Below are positions 8,354 to 16,920 of a DNA stretch of 64,000 nucleotides, in pieces. Source of the stretch: Pelagimonas sp. (GTDB taxonomy: Bacteria; Pseudomonadota; Alphaproteobacteria; Rhodobacterales; Rhodobacteraceae). Numbering within the stretch: position 1 is the stretch's first letter; the number at the start of each line of letters is the position of its first letter. The stretch lies in contig JAOARX010000005.1 in the NCBI GenBank assembly GCA_025210345.1, forward strand, positions 1 to 64,000. The letters run 5' to 3'. The notes beneath the pieces were generated by a model. It ran no database searches. It was not told the DNA's origin and was given only the letters and a program-made list of their open reading frames with translations. A program made the translations under genes and the position numbers.

Positions 8354-10078
8354 TTAAACCGGAAGCCCCACGACGAAACGCGCACCCAGCGGTTCAGAGG
8401 TCACATCGGCCTCAGTCGGACGAATGTTTTCGGCCCAGATCACGCCACCGTGGGCTTCAACGATCTGTTTCGAGATGGCCAGCCCAAGACCCGAGTTATT
8501 GCCAAACTCTTGCTGCGGACGCGACGTGTAGAAACGCTTGAAAATCTTGGTCAGCGCCTCTTCGGGAATGCCGGGGCCAGTGTCTTCGACCACGACAAGA
8601 ACGCGGTTGTCACGGCGACGCGCCCAGATGCGAATGGCATCTCCATCCTCGCAAAAGCTGATGGCGTTGGTGATTAGGTTTACGAAAACCTGCGCCAAAC
8701 GAGGTTCAAGCCCGTTGATCGTGACCGGCTGGTTGGGCAGATCCACGATGAACTCAATGCCTTTCTTGCGCGCGTCTTCGCCCAGGAATTCCCCCAGGTT
8801 GCCCAGCATCTTCAAAAGATCGAACTCTTGCTCGTCTTCTTTGACCAGTTCGGAATCCAGGCGTGACGCGTTGGAAATGTCGCTGACCAAGCGGTCCAGG
8901 CGTCGGACGTCATGGTCGATCACATCCAACAGCTTGTCGCGATGCTCTTCCTTTTTCACCATGCGCAAAGAGCCCACCGCAGAGCGCAGAGATGCCAGTG
9001 GGTTCTTGATTTCATGCGCCACATCGGCAGCGAATTGTTCGTTGCTGTCGATCCGGTCATACAGCGCCGACACCATGCCGCGCAGCGCCCCGGACAGGCG
9101 TCCAATTTCATCCGGGCGCGCGGTCAGATCGGGAATGCGGATGCGCCCCGTCGTCTTGCTGCGGCGGTTGCGGTCACGACCAATTTCGGCGGCGTCGGCC
9201 AGATCCGAGATGGGATTGGCGATGGTTGACGCCAACACGATGCTAAGACCGATGGACACCAGGGTGGCAATCACGAACATCTGCAAAACGCGCTCACGCT
9301 CGGCGCGGACCGCTGCGTCGATCTCTTCTGCGGTCGAAACAAGGGCAACTGTTCCCATGACCGTCGTCCCCTGACGGATCGGAGAAAAGGCGTGGAACAG
9401 GGTTTGCCCTTCGGCCCCATTGCCGGCTTCGACGCGGGTCACATCGGGGCGACCAGCCTCGATCATGCGGCGCAGCTTGTCTTCGAGAATCAGGTCAGGT
9501 TCTTCGTTGAAATAAGTGAACAGCCCCGCGACGCTGTCCCAGACCGTGTTCAGGAAATCCGAAATCAGGGTTGGTTTTTCTTCCGGCTGGGCGATTTGAA
9601 TGGCCGGGACCATCACGCCCTCTGCCTCACCGACCAGAAAGTTACTGCTGTCAAACACCATCAAGGTGCTGCCCTGACGCAGATCCATCTGCCCCAGCAA
9701 CCCGTCGATATCCATGCCATCGGCACGGCCCAGCGCGGTCACGTTTTCGCTGGCCATCTGCGCTTCGAACACGTCAGCGATCAGCTCGACCTCGGATTGA
9801 AGCGCATTGACGCGCTGGATGGCCAGCGTGTCGCGCGACGAATTCAACCACAAGATCCCCGCCACCAGCACATTCAACGCGATCAGGTTGAACGTGATGA
9901 TCTTGCGGGTCAGAGGCGAGCGATTGAGCGTAAAAAGACCCCGCCGCGCGCGACTGTCACGCAGCTCTTTCTCGACAATACTGTCCGGGGCGACCCAGTC
10001 GTCGCCCAGCACGACATCTGCGTCGGGCCGGTCTGGTTCTGTGTTATCCCGCATGGGCACCCGTTCGGCCAAAGCCAT
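8354..10078 (-). CDS. chvG: Sensor histidine kinase ChvG
   Basis: A 574-residue two-pass membrane kinase. Transmembrane segments lie near residues 60-78 (ITFNLIALNVLVAGILWL) and 268-285, bracketing a periplasmic stimulus-sensing domain. A HAMP region follows, then the dimerisation box FAADVAHEIKNPLASL with phospho-acceptor His355, and ATPase motifs NLITNAISF, VEDTGPGIP and NNSGLGLAIS. ChvG with ChvI senses acid or envelope stress in alphaproteobacteria and controls envelope, succinoglycan-type and central-carbon genes. It is separated from chvI by three bases. Confidence 0.95.
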   Translation of the reverse strand: MALAERVPMRDNTEPDRPDADVVLGDDWVAPDSIVEKELRDSRARRGLFTLNRSPLTRKIITFNLIALNVLVAGILWLNSSRDTLAIQRVNALQSEVELIADVFEAQMASENVTALGRADGMDIDGLLGQMDLRQGSTLMVFDSSNFLVGEAEGVMVPAIQIAQPEEKPTLISDFLNTVWDSVAGLFTYFNEEPDLILEDKLRRMIEAGRPDVTRVEAGNGAEGQTLFHAFSPIRQGTTVMGTVALVSTAEEIDAAVRAERERVLQMFVIATLVSIGLSIVLASTIANPISDLADAAEIGRDRNRRSKTTGRIRIPDLTARPDEIGRLSGALRGMVSALYDRIDSNEQFAADVAHEIKNPLASLRSAVGSLRMVKKEEHRDKLLDVIDHDVRRLDRLVSDISNASRLDSELVKEDEQEFDLLKMLGNLGEFLGEDARKKGIEFIVDLPNQPVTINGLEPRLAQVFVNLITNAISFCEDGDAIRIWARRRDNRVLVVVEDTGPGIPEEALTKIFKRFYTSRPQQEFGNNSGLGLAISKQIVEAHGGVIWAENIRPTEADVTSEPLGARFVVGLPV

Positions 10079-10081
10079 CAG

Positions 10082-10783
10082 TTACTCTTCGTTGTAACGA
10101 TAGCCGATGCCATAAAGAGTTTCGATAGCGGAAAAGTCGCTATCCGCTGTCCGCATCTTTTTGCGCAGACGTTTGATGTGGCTGTCGATGGTGCGATCAT
10201 CGACGTAAACCTGATCGTCATAGGCCACATCCATCAGCTGGTCGCGTGATTTCACGAACCCGGGGCGCTGTGCCAGCGCCTGAAGCAGCAGGAATTCGGT
10301 CACGGTCAGCGAGACATCATTGCCCTTCCACGTCACCGAGTGGCGCAGGGGGTCCATGGTCAGCGACCCGCGGGTCATCAGCTTGGTTTCTTCGGTATCT
10401 CCGACGATTTCACCGGCGACGGCCTCTTGCCGGCGCAGCAGGGCGCGAATGCGTTCCACCAGCAGGCGTTGCGAGAATGGCTTTTTGACATAGTCGTCGG
10501 CGCCCATGCGCAGGCCCAGAACTTCGTCGATTTCATCGTCTTTCGACGTCAGGAAAATGACGGGCATCTTGGATTTCTGGCGCACGCGCTGCAACAGGTC
10601 CATACCGTCCATGCGCGGCATCTTGATGTCAAAGACAGCCATATCGGGCATCTTCTTGTTGAAGGCGTCCAGGGCGGCCTGGCCATCATTATATGTTTCT
10701 ACTTCGAAACCCTCTGCCTCAAGAGTCATCGAAACCGATGTCAGGATGTTCCTGTCATCGTCCACAAGGGCGATCTTCGACAT
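10082..10783 (-). CDS. chvI: Response regulator ChvI
   Basis: A 233-residue OmpR/PhoB-type regulator. The receiver domain has the acidic patch ALVDDD and phospho-acceptor Asp52 in [12 protein letters not shown], with the conserved Thr and Lys in VIFLTSKDD and VKKPF. The winged-helix output domain ends in [18 protein letters not shown]. It heads the minus-strand operon chvI-chvG-hprK-rapZ-EIIA-HPr-acyltransferase and is divergent from pckA, a gene reported to be under ChvG/ChvI control in Agrobacterium. Confidence 0.95.
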   Translation of the reverse strand: MSKIALVDDDRNILTSVSMTLEAEGFEVETYNDGQAALDAFNKKMPDMAVFDIKMPRMDGMDLLQRVRQKSKMPVIFLTSKDDEIDEVLGLRMGADDYVKKPFSQRLLVERIRALLRRQEAVAGEIVGDTEETKLMTRGSLTMDPLRHSVTWKGNDVSLTVTEFLLLQALAQRPGFVKSRDQLMDVAYDDQVYVDDRTIDSHIKRLRKKMRTADSDFSAIETLYGIGYRYNEE

Positions 10784-11120
10784 AGGCTTTTCCTTATACT
10801 GCTCTGTTTGCCTGTTTTTTGGGGATACTATGCGAGAAAATTAACCTTCTCACAATCCCCAACCGCGAATCAGGCAAGCCCGATCCCACTATTGAACCCA
10901 GTTTTCCCCAAGGAATGGCTAAAATACCTCAGTTGTTTCGCAAAGATTGCGGATCATAAGCAGTGTTTCGCCTTGGTATCGCTAAACGTACACTTGGTTG
11001 CGCTAACTGCGCGCTTGCGACCTGTTCACCCCGGAAATCGTCATGTTAAAGGAAGCTGCACGAGCGGCCCCGCTGCCGCACGATCATTACTTACTGATGC
11101 GCTGCTACAGGAGCAAACCA
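10784..11120. promoter_or_regulatory. Divergent intergenic region chvI / pckA
   Basis: This 337-base spacer separates the chvI and pckA starts and must hold promoters for both. It is more AT-rich than its flanks near 10830-10990. I can read a start for pckA only as far as its ribosome-binding site (AGGAG around 11109). No gene fits inside; the upstream extension of the pckA frame lacks homology to PEP carboxykinases. A ChvI site is expected from biology, but I cannot point to a convincing one. Confidence 0.5.
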
Positions 11121-12719
11121 ATGGCATTTGGACGGGTAAACCCGCAATTCCGACTGGAAGATCAAGGGATCGAAGGTCTGGGCAATGTCTATTACAACCT
11201 CATGGAACCGGCGCTGATCGAAGCCGCCCTGAAACGTGGCGAAGGCGCGTTGGGCAAAGGTGGATCGTTCCTGGTAACCACGGGCCAGTTCACCGGCCGT
11301 TCTCCCAAGGATAAGCACATCGTCAAAACTGACAGTGTTGCCGACAACATCTGGTGGGAAAACAACCGCGCCCAAAGCCCCGAAGGTTTTGACGCGCTGT
11401 TGGCCGACATGCTGGAGCACATGAAAGGCAAAGACTATTACGTGCAGGATCTGGTTGGCGGTGCCGACCCGGCAAATGCCGTTGATGTCCGCGTGATCTC
11501 AGAGCTGGCATGGCACAACCTGTTTATCCGCCACATGCTGCGCCGCCCCGATCGCGAAGATCTGGACAGCTTTGTGGCCGATTGGACCATCATCAACTGC
11601 CCCAGCTTCAAAGCAGATCCCGCCAAGCACGACTGCCGCACCGAGACCGTGATCACGATGAACTTCGACAAGAAGATGATCCTGATCGCCAACACCGAAT
11701 ATGCCGGTGAGAACAAGAAATCGGTCTTTACCCTGCTGAACTACATTCTGCCCGGCAAAGACATCATGGCGATGCATTGTTCGGCCAACCATGCGGTGGG
11801 CAACCCGGTTGATACCGCGGTCTTCTTTGGCCTGTCCGGCACCGGCAAGACCACCCTTTCGGCCGACCCCGAGCGCGTGCTGATCGGTGACGACGAACAC
11901 GGCTGGTCGGATCGTGGCACCTTCAACTTTGAAGGCGGCTGCTATGCCAAGACCATCAACCTGTCGCCCGAAGCCGAGCCCGAGATCTATGCGACCACCG
12001 AGAAATTCGGCACCGTGATCGAGAACATGGTCTTTGACGAAGAAACCCGTGATCTGGATTTCGAAGACGACAGCCTAACCGCCAACATGCGGTGCGCCTA
12101 TCCGCTGCATTATATCGACAACGCGTCGAAAACCGCGCTGGGTGGTCATCCCAAGAACATCATCATGCTGACCTGTGATGCGTTTGGCGTTCTGCCTCCG
12201 ATCGCACGCCTGACCCCCGCGCAGGCGATGTATCACTTCCTGTCTGGCTTCACCTCAAAGGTTGCGGGCACCGAGCGCGGCGTGACCGAGCCCGAGCCCA
12301 CTTTCTCAACCTGCTTTGGCGCGCCCTTCATGCCGCGCCGCCCCGAAGTCTACGGCAACCTGCTGCGTGACAAGATCGCCAAGCACGGCGCGACCTGCTG
12401 GCTGGTGAACACCGGTTGGACCGGTGGCGCCTATGGCGAAGGCTCGCGTATGCCGATCCGCGCCACCCGTGCCCTGCTGCACGCGGCGCTGAACGGCTCG
12501 CTGTCGGGGGCTGAGTTCCGCAAGGATGAGAACTTTGGCTTTGACGTGCCGGTCCGTGTCGAAGGCGTGGCCGAGCTGCTGCTGGACCCGCGCAAGACGT
12601 GGGACGACAAAGCCGCCTATGACGCGCAGGCGCAGAAACTGGTGGCGATGTTCTCTGAGAACTTTGAACAGTACCTGCCCTATATCGACGAAGACGTAAA
12701 AGCCGTCGCAATCGGCTAA
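11121..12719 (+). CDS. pckA: Phosphoenolpyruvate carboxykinase (ATP)
   Basis: A 532-residue enzyme converting oxaloacetate and ATP to phosphoenolpyruvate, the entry step of gluconeogenesis. The kinase-1a motif is [15 protein letters not shown], followed by kinase-2 LIGDDEHGW and the [10 protein letters not shown] block; [12 protein letters not shown] is also typical. The ATG at 11121 is chosen because the protein then begins as the family does and AGGAG precedes it by 8 bases. Divergent from chvI, which may regulate it. Confidence 0.97.
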   Translation: MAFGRVNPQFRLEDQGIEGLGNVYYNLMEPALIEAALKRGEGALGKGGSFLVTTGQFTGRSPKDKHIVKTDSVADNIWWENNRAQSPEGFDALLADMLEHMKGKDYYVQDLVGGADPANAVDVRVISELAWHNLFIRHMLRRPDREDLDSFVADWTIINCPSFKADPAKHDCRTETVITMNFDKKMILIANTEYAGENKKSVFTLLNYILPGKDIMAMHCSANHAVGNPVDTAVFFGLSGTGKTTLSADPERVLIGDDEHGWSDRGTFNFEGGCYAKTINLSPEAEPEIYATTEKFGTVIENMVFDEETRDLDFEDDSLTANMRCAYPLHYIDNASKTALGGHPKNIIMLTCDAFGVLPPIARLTPAQAMYHFLSGFTSKVAGTERGVTEPEPTFSTCFGAPFMPRRPEVYGNLLRDKIAKHGATCWLVNTGWTGGAYGEGSRMPIRATRALLHAALNGSLSGAEFRKDENFGFDVPVRVEGVAELLLDPRKTWDDKAAYDAQAQKLVAMFSENFEQYLPYIDEDVKAVAIG

Positions 12720-12746
12720 TCCGTCGCAATCATGCGCACAAACACG

Positions 12747-12777
12747 CCCCTTCCGCCCTGCGGGAGGGGTTCTTTCT
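12747..12777 (+). terminator. Rho-independent terminator of pckA
   Basis: A 10-bp stem, CCCCTTCCGC / GCGGGAGGGG (one wobble pair), with a 3-nt loop, is followed by TTCTTTCTT about 30 bases after the pckA stop. Confidence 0.85.
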
Positions 12778-12810
12778 TGTTTGCGGGGTCTTTTCTTCTA
12801 GATTGGCGGC

Positions 12811-13332
12811 ATGGTGTTTCGATTTTTCCTATCTGCCGTTGCCTGCGTCTGCGCTGTTTCCGCCTTGGCAAAGCCCCCTCAGATGGTCGCCGTGCTTGAT
12901 CAGGGCTATGCCTGCGAGCCCCTTCCGACGCAGGTCGAGGGTGGGTTTGACACCGTGGACGGAGAACTTGTTCTGCGCGCCGCGCCTCCGGACTACACAC
13001 AGGACACGACTATCGTCCCTGCGCAAATCGGGATCACCTTTGGCACGGTTCTGGCGATCGCGGTCCCGCCCGAAAACGGCGTTTACATGTCCAGCGTCAC
13101 GCACCCTCCGATGGGGAACCAGGGTCGCACACGACAAACATGGCCGTTTCGCCAAGGGGCCGGCACCAATATTCTGGGCTATACGCTCGAAGATGATTTC
13201 GAACTGGTAACAGGGGATTGGATCTTTCGGCTCAGCGATGGCCAAAACATCCTGTTCGAACAAAAATTCACTCTGGTTCCGCCCCCAGCCGGACACCCGC
13301 CTGCTTGCTTTGGGGATGTGCCCACCTCTTAG
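12811..13332 (+). CDS. DUF3859-like secreted protein (first of a tandem pair)
   Basis: A 173-residue protein with a clear signal peptide (FRFFLSAVACVCAVSALA). The mature part has GITFGTVLAIAVPP, VTHPPMGNQG, and GDWIFRLSDGQNILFEQKF, which from memory match DUF3859. The next gene encodes a paralogue with the same block order, so this is a tandem duplication. The fold is probably beta-rich and periplasmic. The ribosome-binding site is weak. Function unknown; two cysteines (GYACEPLP and PPACFGD) may pair. Confidence 0.72.
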   Translation: MVFRFFLSAVACVCAVSALAKPPQMVAVLDQGYACEPLPTQVEGGFDTVDGELVLRAAPPDYTQDTTIVPAQIGITFGTVLAIAVPPENGVYMSSVTHPPMGNQGRTRQTWPFRQGAGTNILGYTLEDDFELVTGDWIFRLSDGQNILFEQKFTLVPPPAGHPPACFGDVPTS

Positions 13333-13340
13333 GATACCCC

Positions 13341-13847
13341 ATGCTTCGCCTTATCTTGCTCTGCTTGCTGCCAACCCGCCTTTTGGCCGATGTGGTCGTC
13401 GAAGAATTCGGCGTGATCTGCGATCTTGCGTCCGGGCCAGAAGAACCCGCGCCCGGCACGGAAAGCGGTGTGATCAACCTGATCGAGCCGGATATTCCCT
13501 TTGACGTTTTCACCCAACAGGTGCCCGCCGAACTGGGGCTGAGCTTTGGCGTCCGGGTTTGGATGGAAGAGGGAACCGAGGTCAACGATCTCAGCGTCGA
13601 GGTGGTCCACCCCCCGATGGGCCGCCTGGGTGTCACCCATGAAACATGGGACACCCCGCTGGAGGCCGGGGGAACTGACATGAACCTTTTCACCTTTGAG
13701 CGCCCCTACGAAATGGTCGAAGGGCGCTGGCTGTTTCGCATCCGCGATGGTGCGGAGATCCTGACCGAGCAAGCGTTTCACGTTCTGCCCAAAGGCAGCG
13801 TCCCGCAGGTTCAGGCGGTCTGTGGCGCAGGAATGATCCTGTCGTAA
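13341..13847 (+). CDS. DUF3859-like secreted protein (second of a tandem pair)
   Basis: A 168-residue paralogue of the preceding gene, starting nine bases after its stop with AGGA overlapping that stop. The signal peptide is LRLILLCLLPTRLLA. Shared blocks are GLSFGVRVWM, VVHPPMGRLGVTHETW and GRWLFRIRDGAEILTEQAFHV; cysteines occur at matching places near both ends (GVICDL and AVCGAG). The two probably act together in the periplasm. Function unknown. Confidence 0.72.
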   Translation: MLRLILLCLLPTRLLADVVVEEFGVICDLASGPEEPAPGTESGVINLIEPDIPFDVFTQQVPAELGLSFGVRVWMEEGTEVNDLSVEVVHPPMGRLGVTHETWDTPLEAGGTDMNLFTFERPYEMVEGRWLFRIRDGAEILTEQAFHVLPKGSVPQVQAVCGAGMILS

Positions 13848-14132
13848 CCCGCCCCTAGATTTGCAATTGACGGCGGGGCGTGTTGGGTTCATGACCCGCC
13901 ACGATACGGCAAACACCGCCACACCCCCGCCCCCCCGTGTCTAGATCCTGAGGTGCGGTATGGGTTGTCCACAACTTAATGTGTTCGGTCAGAAAATATC
14001 GCTTTACATAGGCCTACGGATACAGGCACCATATCTTGTAAGGGGACAGATACAAATCGCTGCCCCTTGAGCAGGCGACAAGCGCTGGGTGCTGCCAAAT
14101 ATCTCAGCGCAATAACCAAATGAGGTGACGGC

Positions 14133-14633
14133 ATGGCCCTGTCCGAGCATTACCTGACAGAAGAATTGCATCCGATTGACATCGTTGAATACCTGGCGAC
14201 GCAACATGCGTGGGATTTTGACCGCATCGCGGAAGACCAGATCGCCATGGCGGTCGAAGGTCAGTGGCGAACCTATTCGATCACCCTGGCGTGGTCCGGT
14301 ATGGACGAAACGCTGCGGCTGATCTGTACCTTTGAGATGGAGCCCCCAAAAGACGGGCTGCCCGCGCTGTATGAGGGGATGAACAAGGTCAATGACCAAT
14401 GCTGGGCGGGGTCGTTCAGCTATTGGGATGAGGCCAAGCTGATGGTGTATAAATACGGGTTGATCCTGTCCGGGGGCAATGTGGCCAGCGCCGATCAGAT
14501 CGACACGATGATCAATGCCGCGGTGATGAGTGCCGAGCGGTATTATCCCGCGTTCCAATTGATGGTCTGGACCGACAAAACGGTTGATCAGGCCATGCAG
14601 ATCGCCATGTCCGAGGCCTACGGACGCGCCTGA
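14133..14633 (+). CDS. YbjN-domain protein
   Basis: A 166-residue cytoplasmic protein. Segments such as WRTYSITLAWSGMDETLRLICTFEME, MNKVNDQCWAGSFSYWDE and the C-terminal helix pattern match the YbjN (type III secretion chaperone-like fold) family as found in alphaproteobacteria. The ribosome-binding site GAGGTGA is good. Its role is unknown; YbjN in E. coli influences motility and stress. A 285-base upstream spacer carries its promoter and no gene that I can see. Confidence 0.85.
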   Translation: MALSEHYLTEELHPIDIVEYLATQHAWDFDRIAEDQIAMAVEGQWRTYSITLAWSGMDETLRLICTFEMEPPKDGLPALYEGMNKVNDQCWAGSFSYWDEAKLMVYKYGLILSGGNVASADQIDTMINAAVMSAERYYPAFQLMVWTDKTVDQAMQIAMSEAYGRA

Positions 14634-14641
14634 CGCCCCCA

Positions 14642-14672
14642 GCGGGGCTCTGCCCCGCACCCCGGGATATTT
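14642..14672 (+). repeat. Dispersed hairpin-plus-GATATTT element, copy 1
   Basis: A perfect 7-bp hairpin (GCGGGGC, loop TCT, GCCCCGC) is followed after five bases by GGGATATTT. Related copies occur at 35836-35866 and, inverted, at 55596-55623. The arrangement hairpin then GGRRATATYT is shared while the stem sequence differs. It lies just after the ybjN-like gene. Confidence 0.5.
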
Positions 14673-14685
14673 GCAAAGAGATGAA

Positions 14686-14712
14686 GGGTGCCGCGTTGCG
14701 GTGCCCTTTTTT
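14686..14712 (+). terminator. Rho-independent terminator after the YbjN-domain gene
   Basis: A 9-bp GC-rich stem containing two wobble pairs (GGGTGCCGC / GCGGTGCCC, loop GTT) is followed by six T residues. Confidence 0.8.
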
Positions 14713-14748
14713 GATCGCTAACACTTTGGGAAAGAGATCGGAGGCGAG

Positions 14749-15561
14749 ATGAAAGAGAGTGAAATCGCTGAGCGCGGGCTGGTGCTTTTGGGATGCGGGA
14801 AAATGGGATCGGCCATGCTGGAGGGGTGGTTGGCGCAGGGGTTGCCTGCGTCTTCGGTTTGGGTGAAAGACCCCTACCCCTCAGAGTGGTTGGGGGCGCA
14901 AGGCGTGAACCTGAACAACGATCTGCCCGCAGCGCCCGCAATCGTGTTGATTGCGGTCAAGCCGCAGATGATGGCCGATGCTTTGCCTGCATTGCAGGCT
15001 TTGGGGAATGGCGAGACGCTGTTTTTGTCGGTCGCGGCCGGGATTTCGATTGCCACATACGAAGATATGCTGGGCGATCAAACACCGATCATCCGGGCCA
15101 TGCCCAACACACCGGCGGCCATCGCGCAGGGGATCACCGCGATGGTGGGCAACACCCGCGCAACTGCGCAGCACCTGGATATGTCGGAAACCCTTTTGGG
15201 GGCGGTCGGCCAGGTTGTGCGTCTGGACAGCGAAAGCCAGATCGATGCCGTAACGGGTGTAAGTGGTTCGGGCCCGGCCTATGTCTTTCACATGATCGAA
15301 TGCCTTGCTCAGGCGGGCGAGGCGCAGGGGCTAAGCCCTGAATTGGCGATGCAATTGGCCAAGGCCACGGTCGCGGGGGCCGGGGCGCTGGCAATGCAGG
15401 CCAGTGAAAGCCCCGCTCAATTGCGCGTGAATGTGACCTCGCCCAATGGCACGACGCAAGCGGGGCTTGAGGTCCTGATGCAAGAGAGCGCGCTGCCCAG
15501 GCTAATGCATGAGACAGTGGCAGCGGCGGTCAACCGATCCAGGGAGCTGGCAAATGGCTGA
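14749..15561 (+). CDS. proC: Pyrroline-5-carboxylate reductase
   Basis: A 270-residue enzyme for the last step of proline synthesis. The NADPH-binding motif is LVLLGCGKMGSAMLEGW, followed by AVKPQMM and, near the C-terminus, the diagnostic block GVSGSGPAYVF and VTSPNGTTQAGL. GGAGGCGAG precedes the ATG. It overlaps csaA by eight bases and appears to head the unit proC-csaA-hydroxyacid dehydrogenase. Confidence 0.96.
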   Translation: MKESEIAERGLVLLGCGKMGSAMLEGWLAQGLPASSVWVKDPYPSEWLGAQGVNLNNDLPAAPAIVLIAVKPQMMADALPALQALGNGETLFLSVAAGISIATYEDMLGDQTPIIRAMPNTPAAIAQGITAMVGNTRATAQHLDMSETLLGAVGQVVRLDSESQIDAVTGVSGSGPAYVFHMIECLAQAGEAQGLSPELAMQLAKATVAGAGALAMQASESPAQLRVNVTSPNGTTQAGLEVLMQESALPRLMHETVAAAVNRSRELANG

Positions 15562-15892
15562 GATCACCTATGATGATTTTGCGAAAGTCGACATTCGCAT
15601 TGGCACAGTTGTACGGGCCGAACCCTTTCCCGAAGCCCGCAAACCGGCCTACAAGCTGTGGATCGACTTTGGCCCAGAGGTGGGTGAAAAAAAGAGCTCG
15701 GCGCAGATCACGGTGCATTATGACCCCGACACCCTTGTTGGGCGTCAGGTCATGGCTGTGGTGAATTTCCCCCCGCGCCAAATCGGTCCGGTGCGCTCAG
15801 AGGTGCTGGTTCTGGGCTTTTCAGACGAAGACGGCGCCATCGTATTGGCAGGACCCGGTCAGACGGTGCCCAACGGGAGCAAGTTGCATTGA
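15554..15892 (+). CDS. csaA: CsaA-type tRNA-binding protein
   Basis: A 112-residue single-domain OB-fold protein: FAKVDIRIGTVVRAEPFPEARKP, then SSAQITVHY and the C-terminal SEVLVLGFSD. This is the EMAP/CsaA tRNA-binding fold, described as a chaperone-like protein in Bacillus. The internal ATG at 15554 is used, overlapping the proC stop by eight bases; a longer frame has no homology. The 3' end overlaps the next gene by four bases (TTGA). Confidence 0.93.
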   Translation: MAEITYDDFAKVDIRIGTVVRAEPFPEARKPAYKLWIDFGPEVGEKKSSAQITVHYDPDTLVGRQVMAVVNFPPRQIGPVRSEVLVLGFSDEDGAIVLAGPGQTVPNGSKLH

Positions 15893-16842
15893 AGAAACTT
15901 CTGATCACCCGCAACCTGCCCGACACCGTGGTCGCCAAGGCACGCGCGCATTTCGACCTCACCTATCGCGACAGCCCCGATGTCATGTCGCCGGCGGAAA
16001 TGGTCGCCTCTCTCACTGAATATGACGCCATCCTGCCGACGCTTGGGGATCTGTATAGCACTAGGATCCTGAACAGCGTCGCAACGCCCCGGGCGCAGAT
16101 CCTTGCCAATTTCGGCGTGGGCTATAATCACATTGATGTGGAGACGGCCAAGGCCAATGGCATCACCGTTACGAACACACCCGGCGCGGTGACGGACGCA
16201 ACGTCGGATGTTGCGCTGACCTTGATGTTGATGTCCGCGCGACGCGCTGGCGAAGGTGAACGGCTGGTGCGGACAGGTCAATGGCAGGGGTGGCACCCGG
16301 TGCAAATGCTGGGGCTGCACATGACCGGCAAAAGCGTCGGCATCGTCGGCATGGGGCGCATCGGACAGGCGATTGCCCAGCGGTGCCACTTTGGCTTTGG
16401 GATGCGTGTGAAGTACTTCAACCGCTCGGAAAAAACGCTGGGCTTTCCGGCTGAACGGGTCGAGAGCCTCACCGATCTGGCGGCTCAGGTGGATTTTCTG
16501 GTCGCCGCTGTTCCGGGCGGTGGGGATACCCACCACATGTTCAACAGCGATACCTTTGAGGCCATGCCGGCGCATGCGCGGTTCATCAACATCTCCCGTG
16601 GCGAAGTCGTTGACGAAACCGCGCTGATCAAGGCGCTGCAGACCCGTACCATTGGCGGGGCGGGTCTGGATGTCTATGAACACGAACCCCAGGTCCCCGA
16701 GGCCCTGCGCGCCTTGGACAACGCGGTTCTTCTACCCCATCTGGGAACCGCAGCCCTAGAGGTGAGGGAAGGCATGGGGATGATGGCGCTGGACAACCTT
16801 AAGGCGTTCTTTGCCGGCGAGCCTCTGCCGAACCCAGTATAA
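15889..16842 (+). CDS. D-isomer 2-hydroxyacid dehydrogenase (glyoxylate/hydroxypyruvate reductase type)
   Basis: A 317-residue NAD(P)-dependent dehydrogenase starting with TTG that overlaps the csaA stop. NILANFGVGYNHID-type block (residues 63-79), Rossmann motif GIVGMGRIGQAIAQR, catalytic Arg in FINISRGEVVDE, Glu in YEHEP and His in LPHLGTA are all present. It probably reduces glyoxylate or hydroxypyruvate, relevant to C1/C2 metabolism common in this group. The exact substrate cannot be read from sequence. Confidence 0.92.
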   Translation: MKKLLITRNLPDTVVAKARAHFDLTYRDSPDVMSPAEMVASLTEYDAILPTLGDLYSTRILNSVATPRAQILANFGVGYNHIDVETAKANGITVTNTPGAVTDATSDVALTLMLMSARRAGEGERLVRTGQWQGWHPVQMLGLHMTGKSVGIVGMGRIGQAIAQRCHFGFGMRVKYFNRSEKTLGFPAERVESLTDLAAQVDFLVAAVPGGGDTHHMFNSDTFEAMPAHARFINISRGEVVDETALIKALQTRTIGGAGLDVYEHEPQVPEALRALDNAVLLPHLGTAALEVREGMGMMALDNLKAFFAGEPLPNPV

Positions 16843-16920
16843 TTGCTTTTAAGACGTTTGGGCAGGGGTTGACCTTGCCCAAAGCTTAGGCAGTCTGTGA
16901 CGCAATTCAGAGGATAAATC

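Noticed and set aside
13964..13975. GTTGTCCACAAC as a DnaA box or origin element (similar TTGTCCACAA at 45628-45637)
   Set aside because: Single isolated sites with a mismatch to TTATCCACA and no cluster, AT-rich unwinding region or dnaA context.
16857..16883. Hairpin TTTGGGCA / TGCCCAAA as a terminator of the hydroxyacid dehydrogenase gene
   Set aside because: No T-run follows; it could be a structural or regulatory element, but evidence is insufficient.
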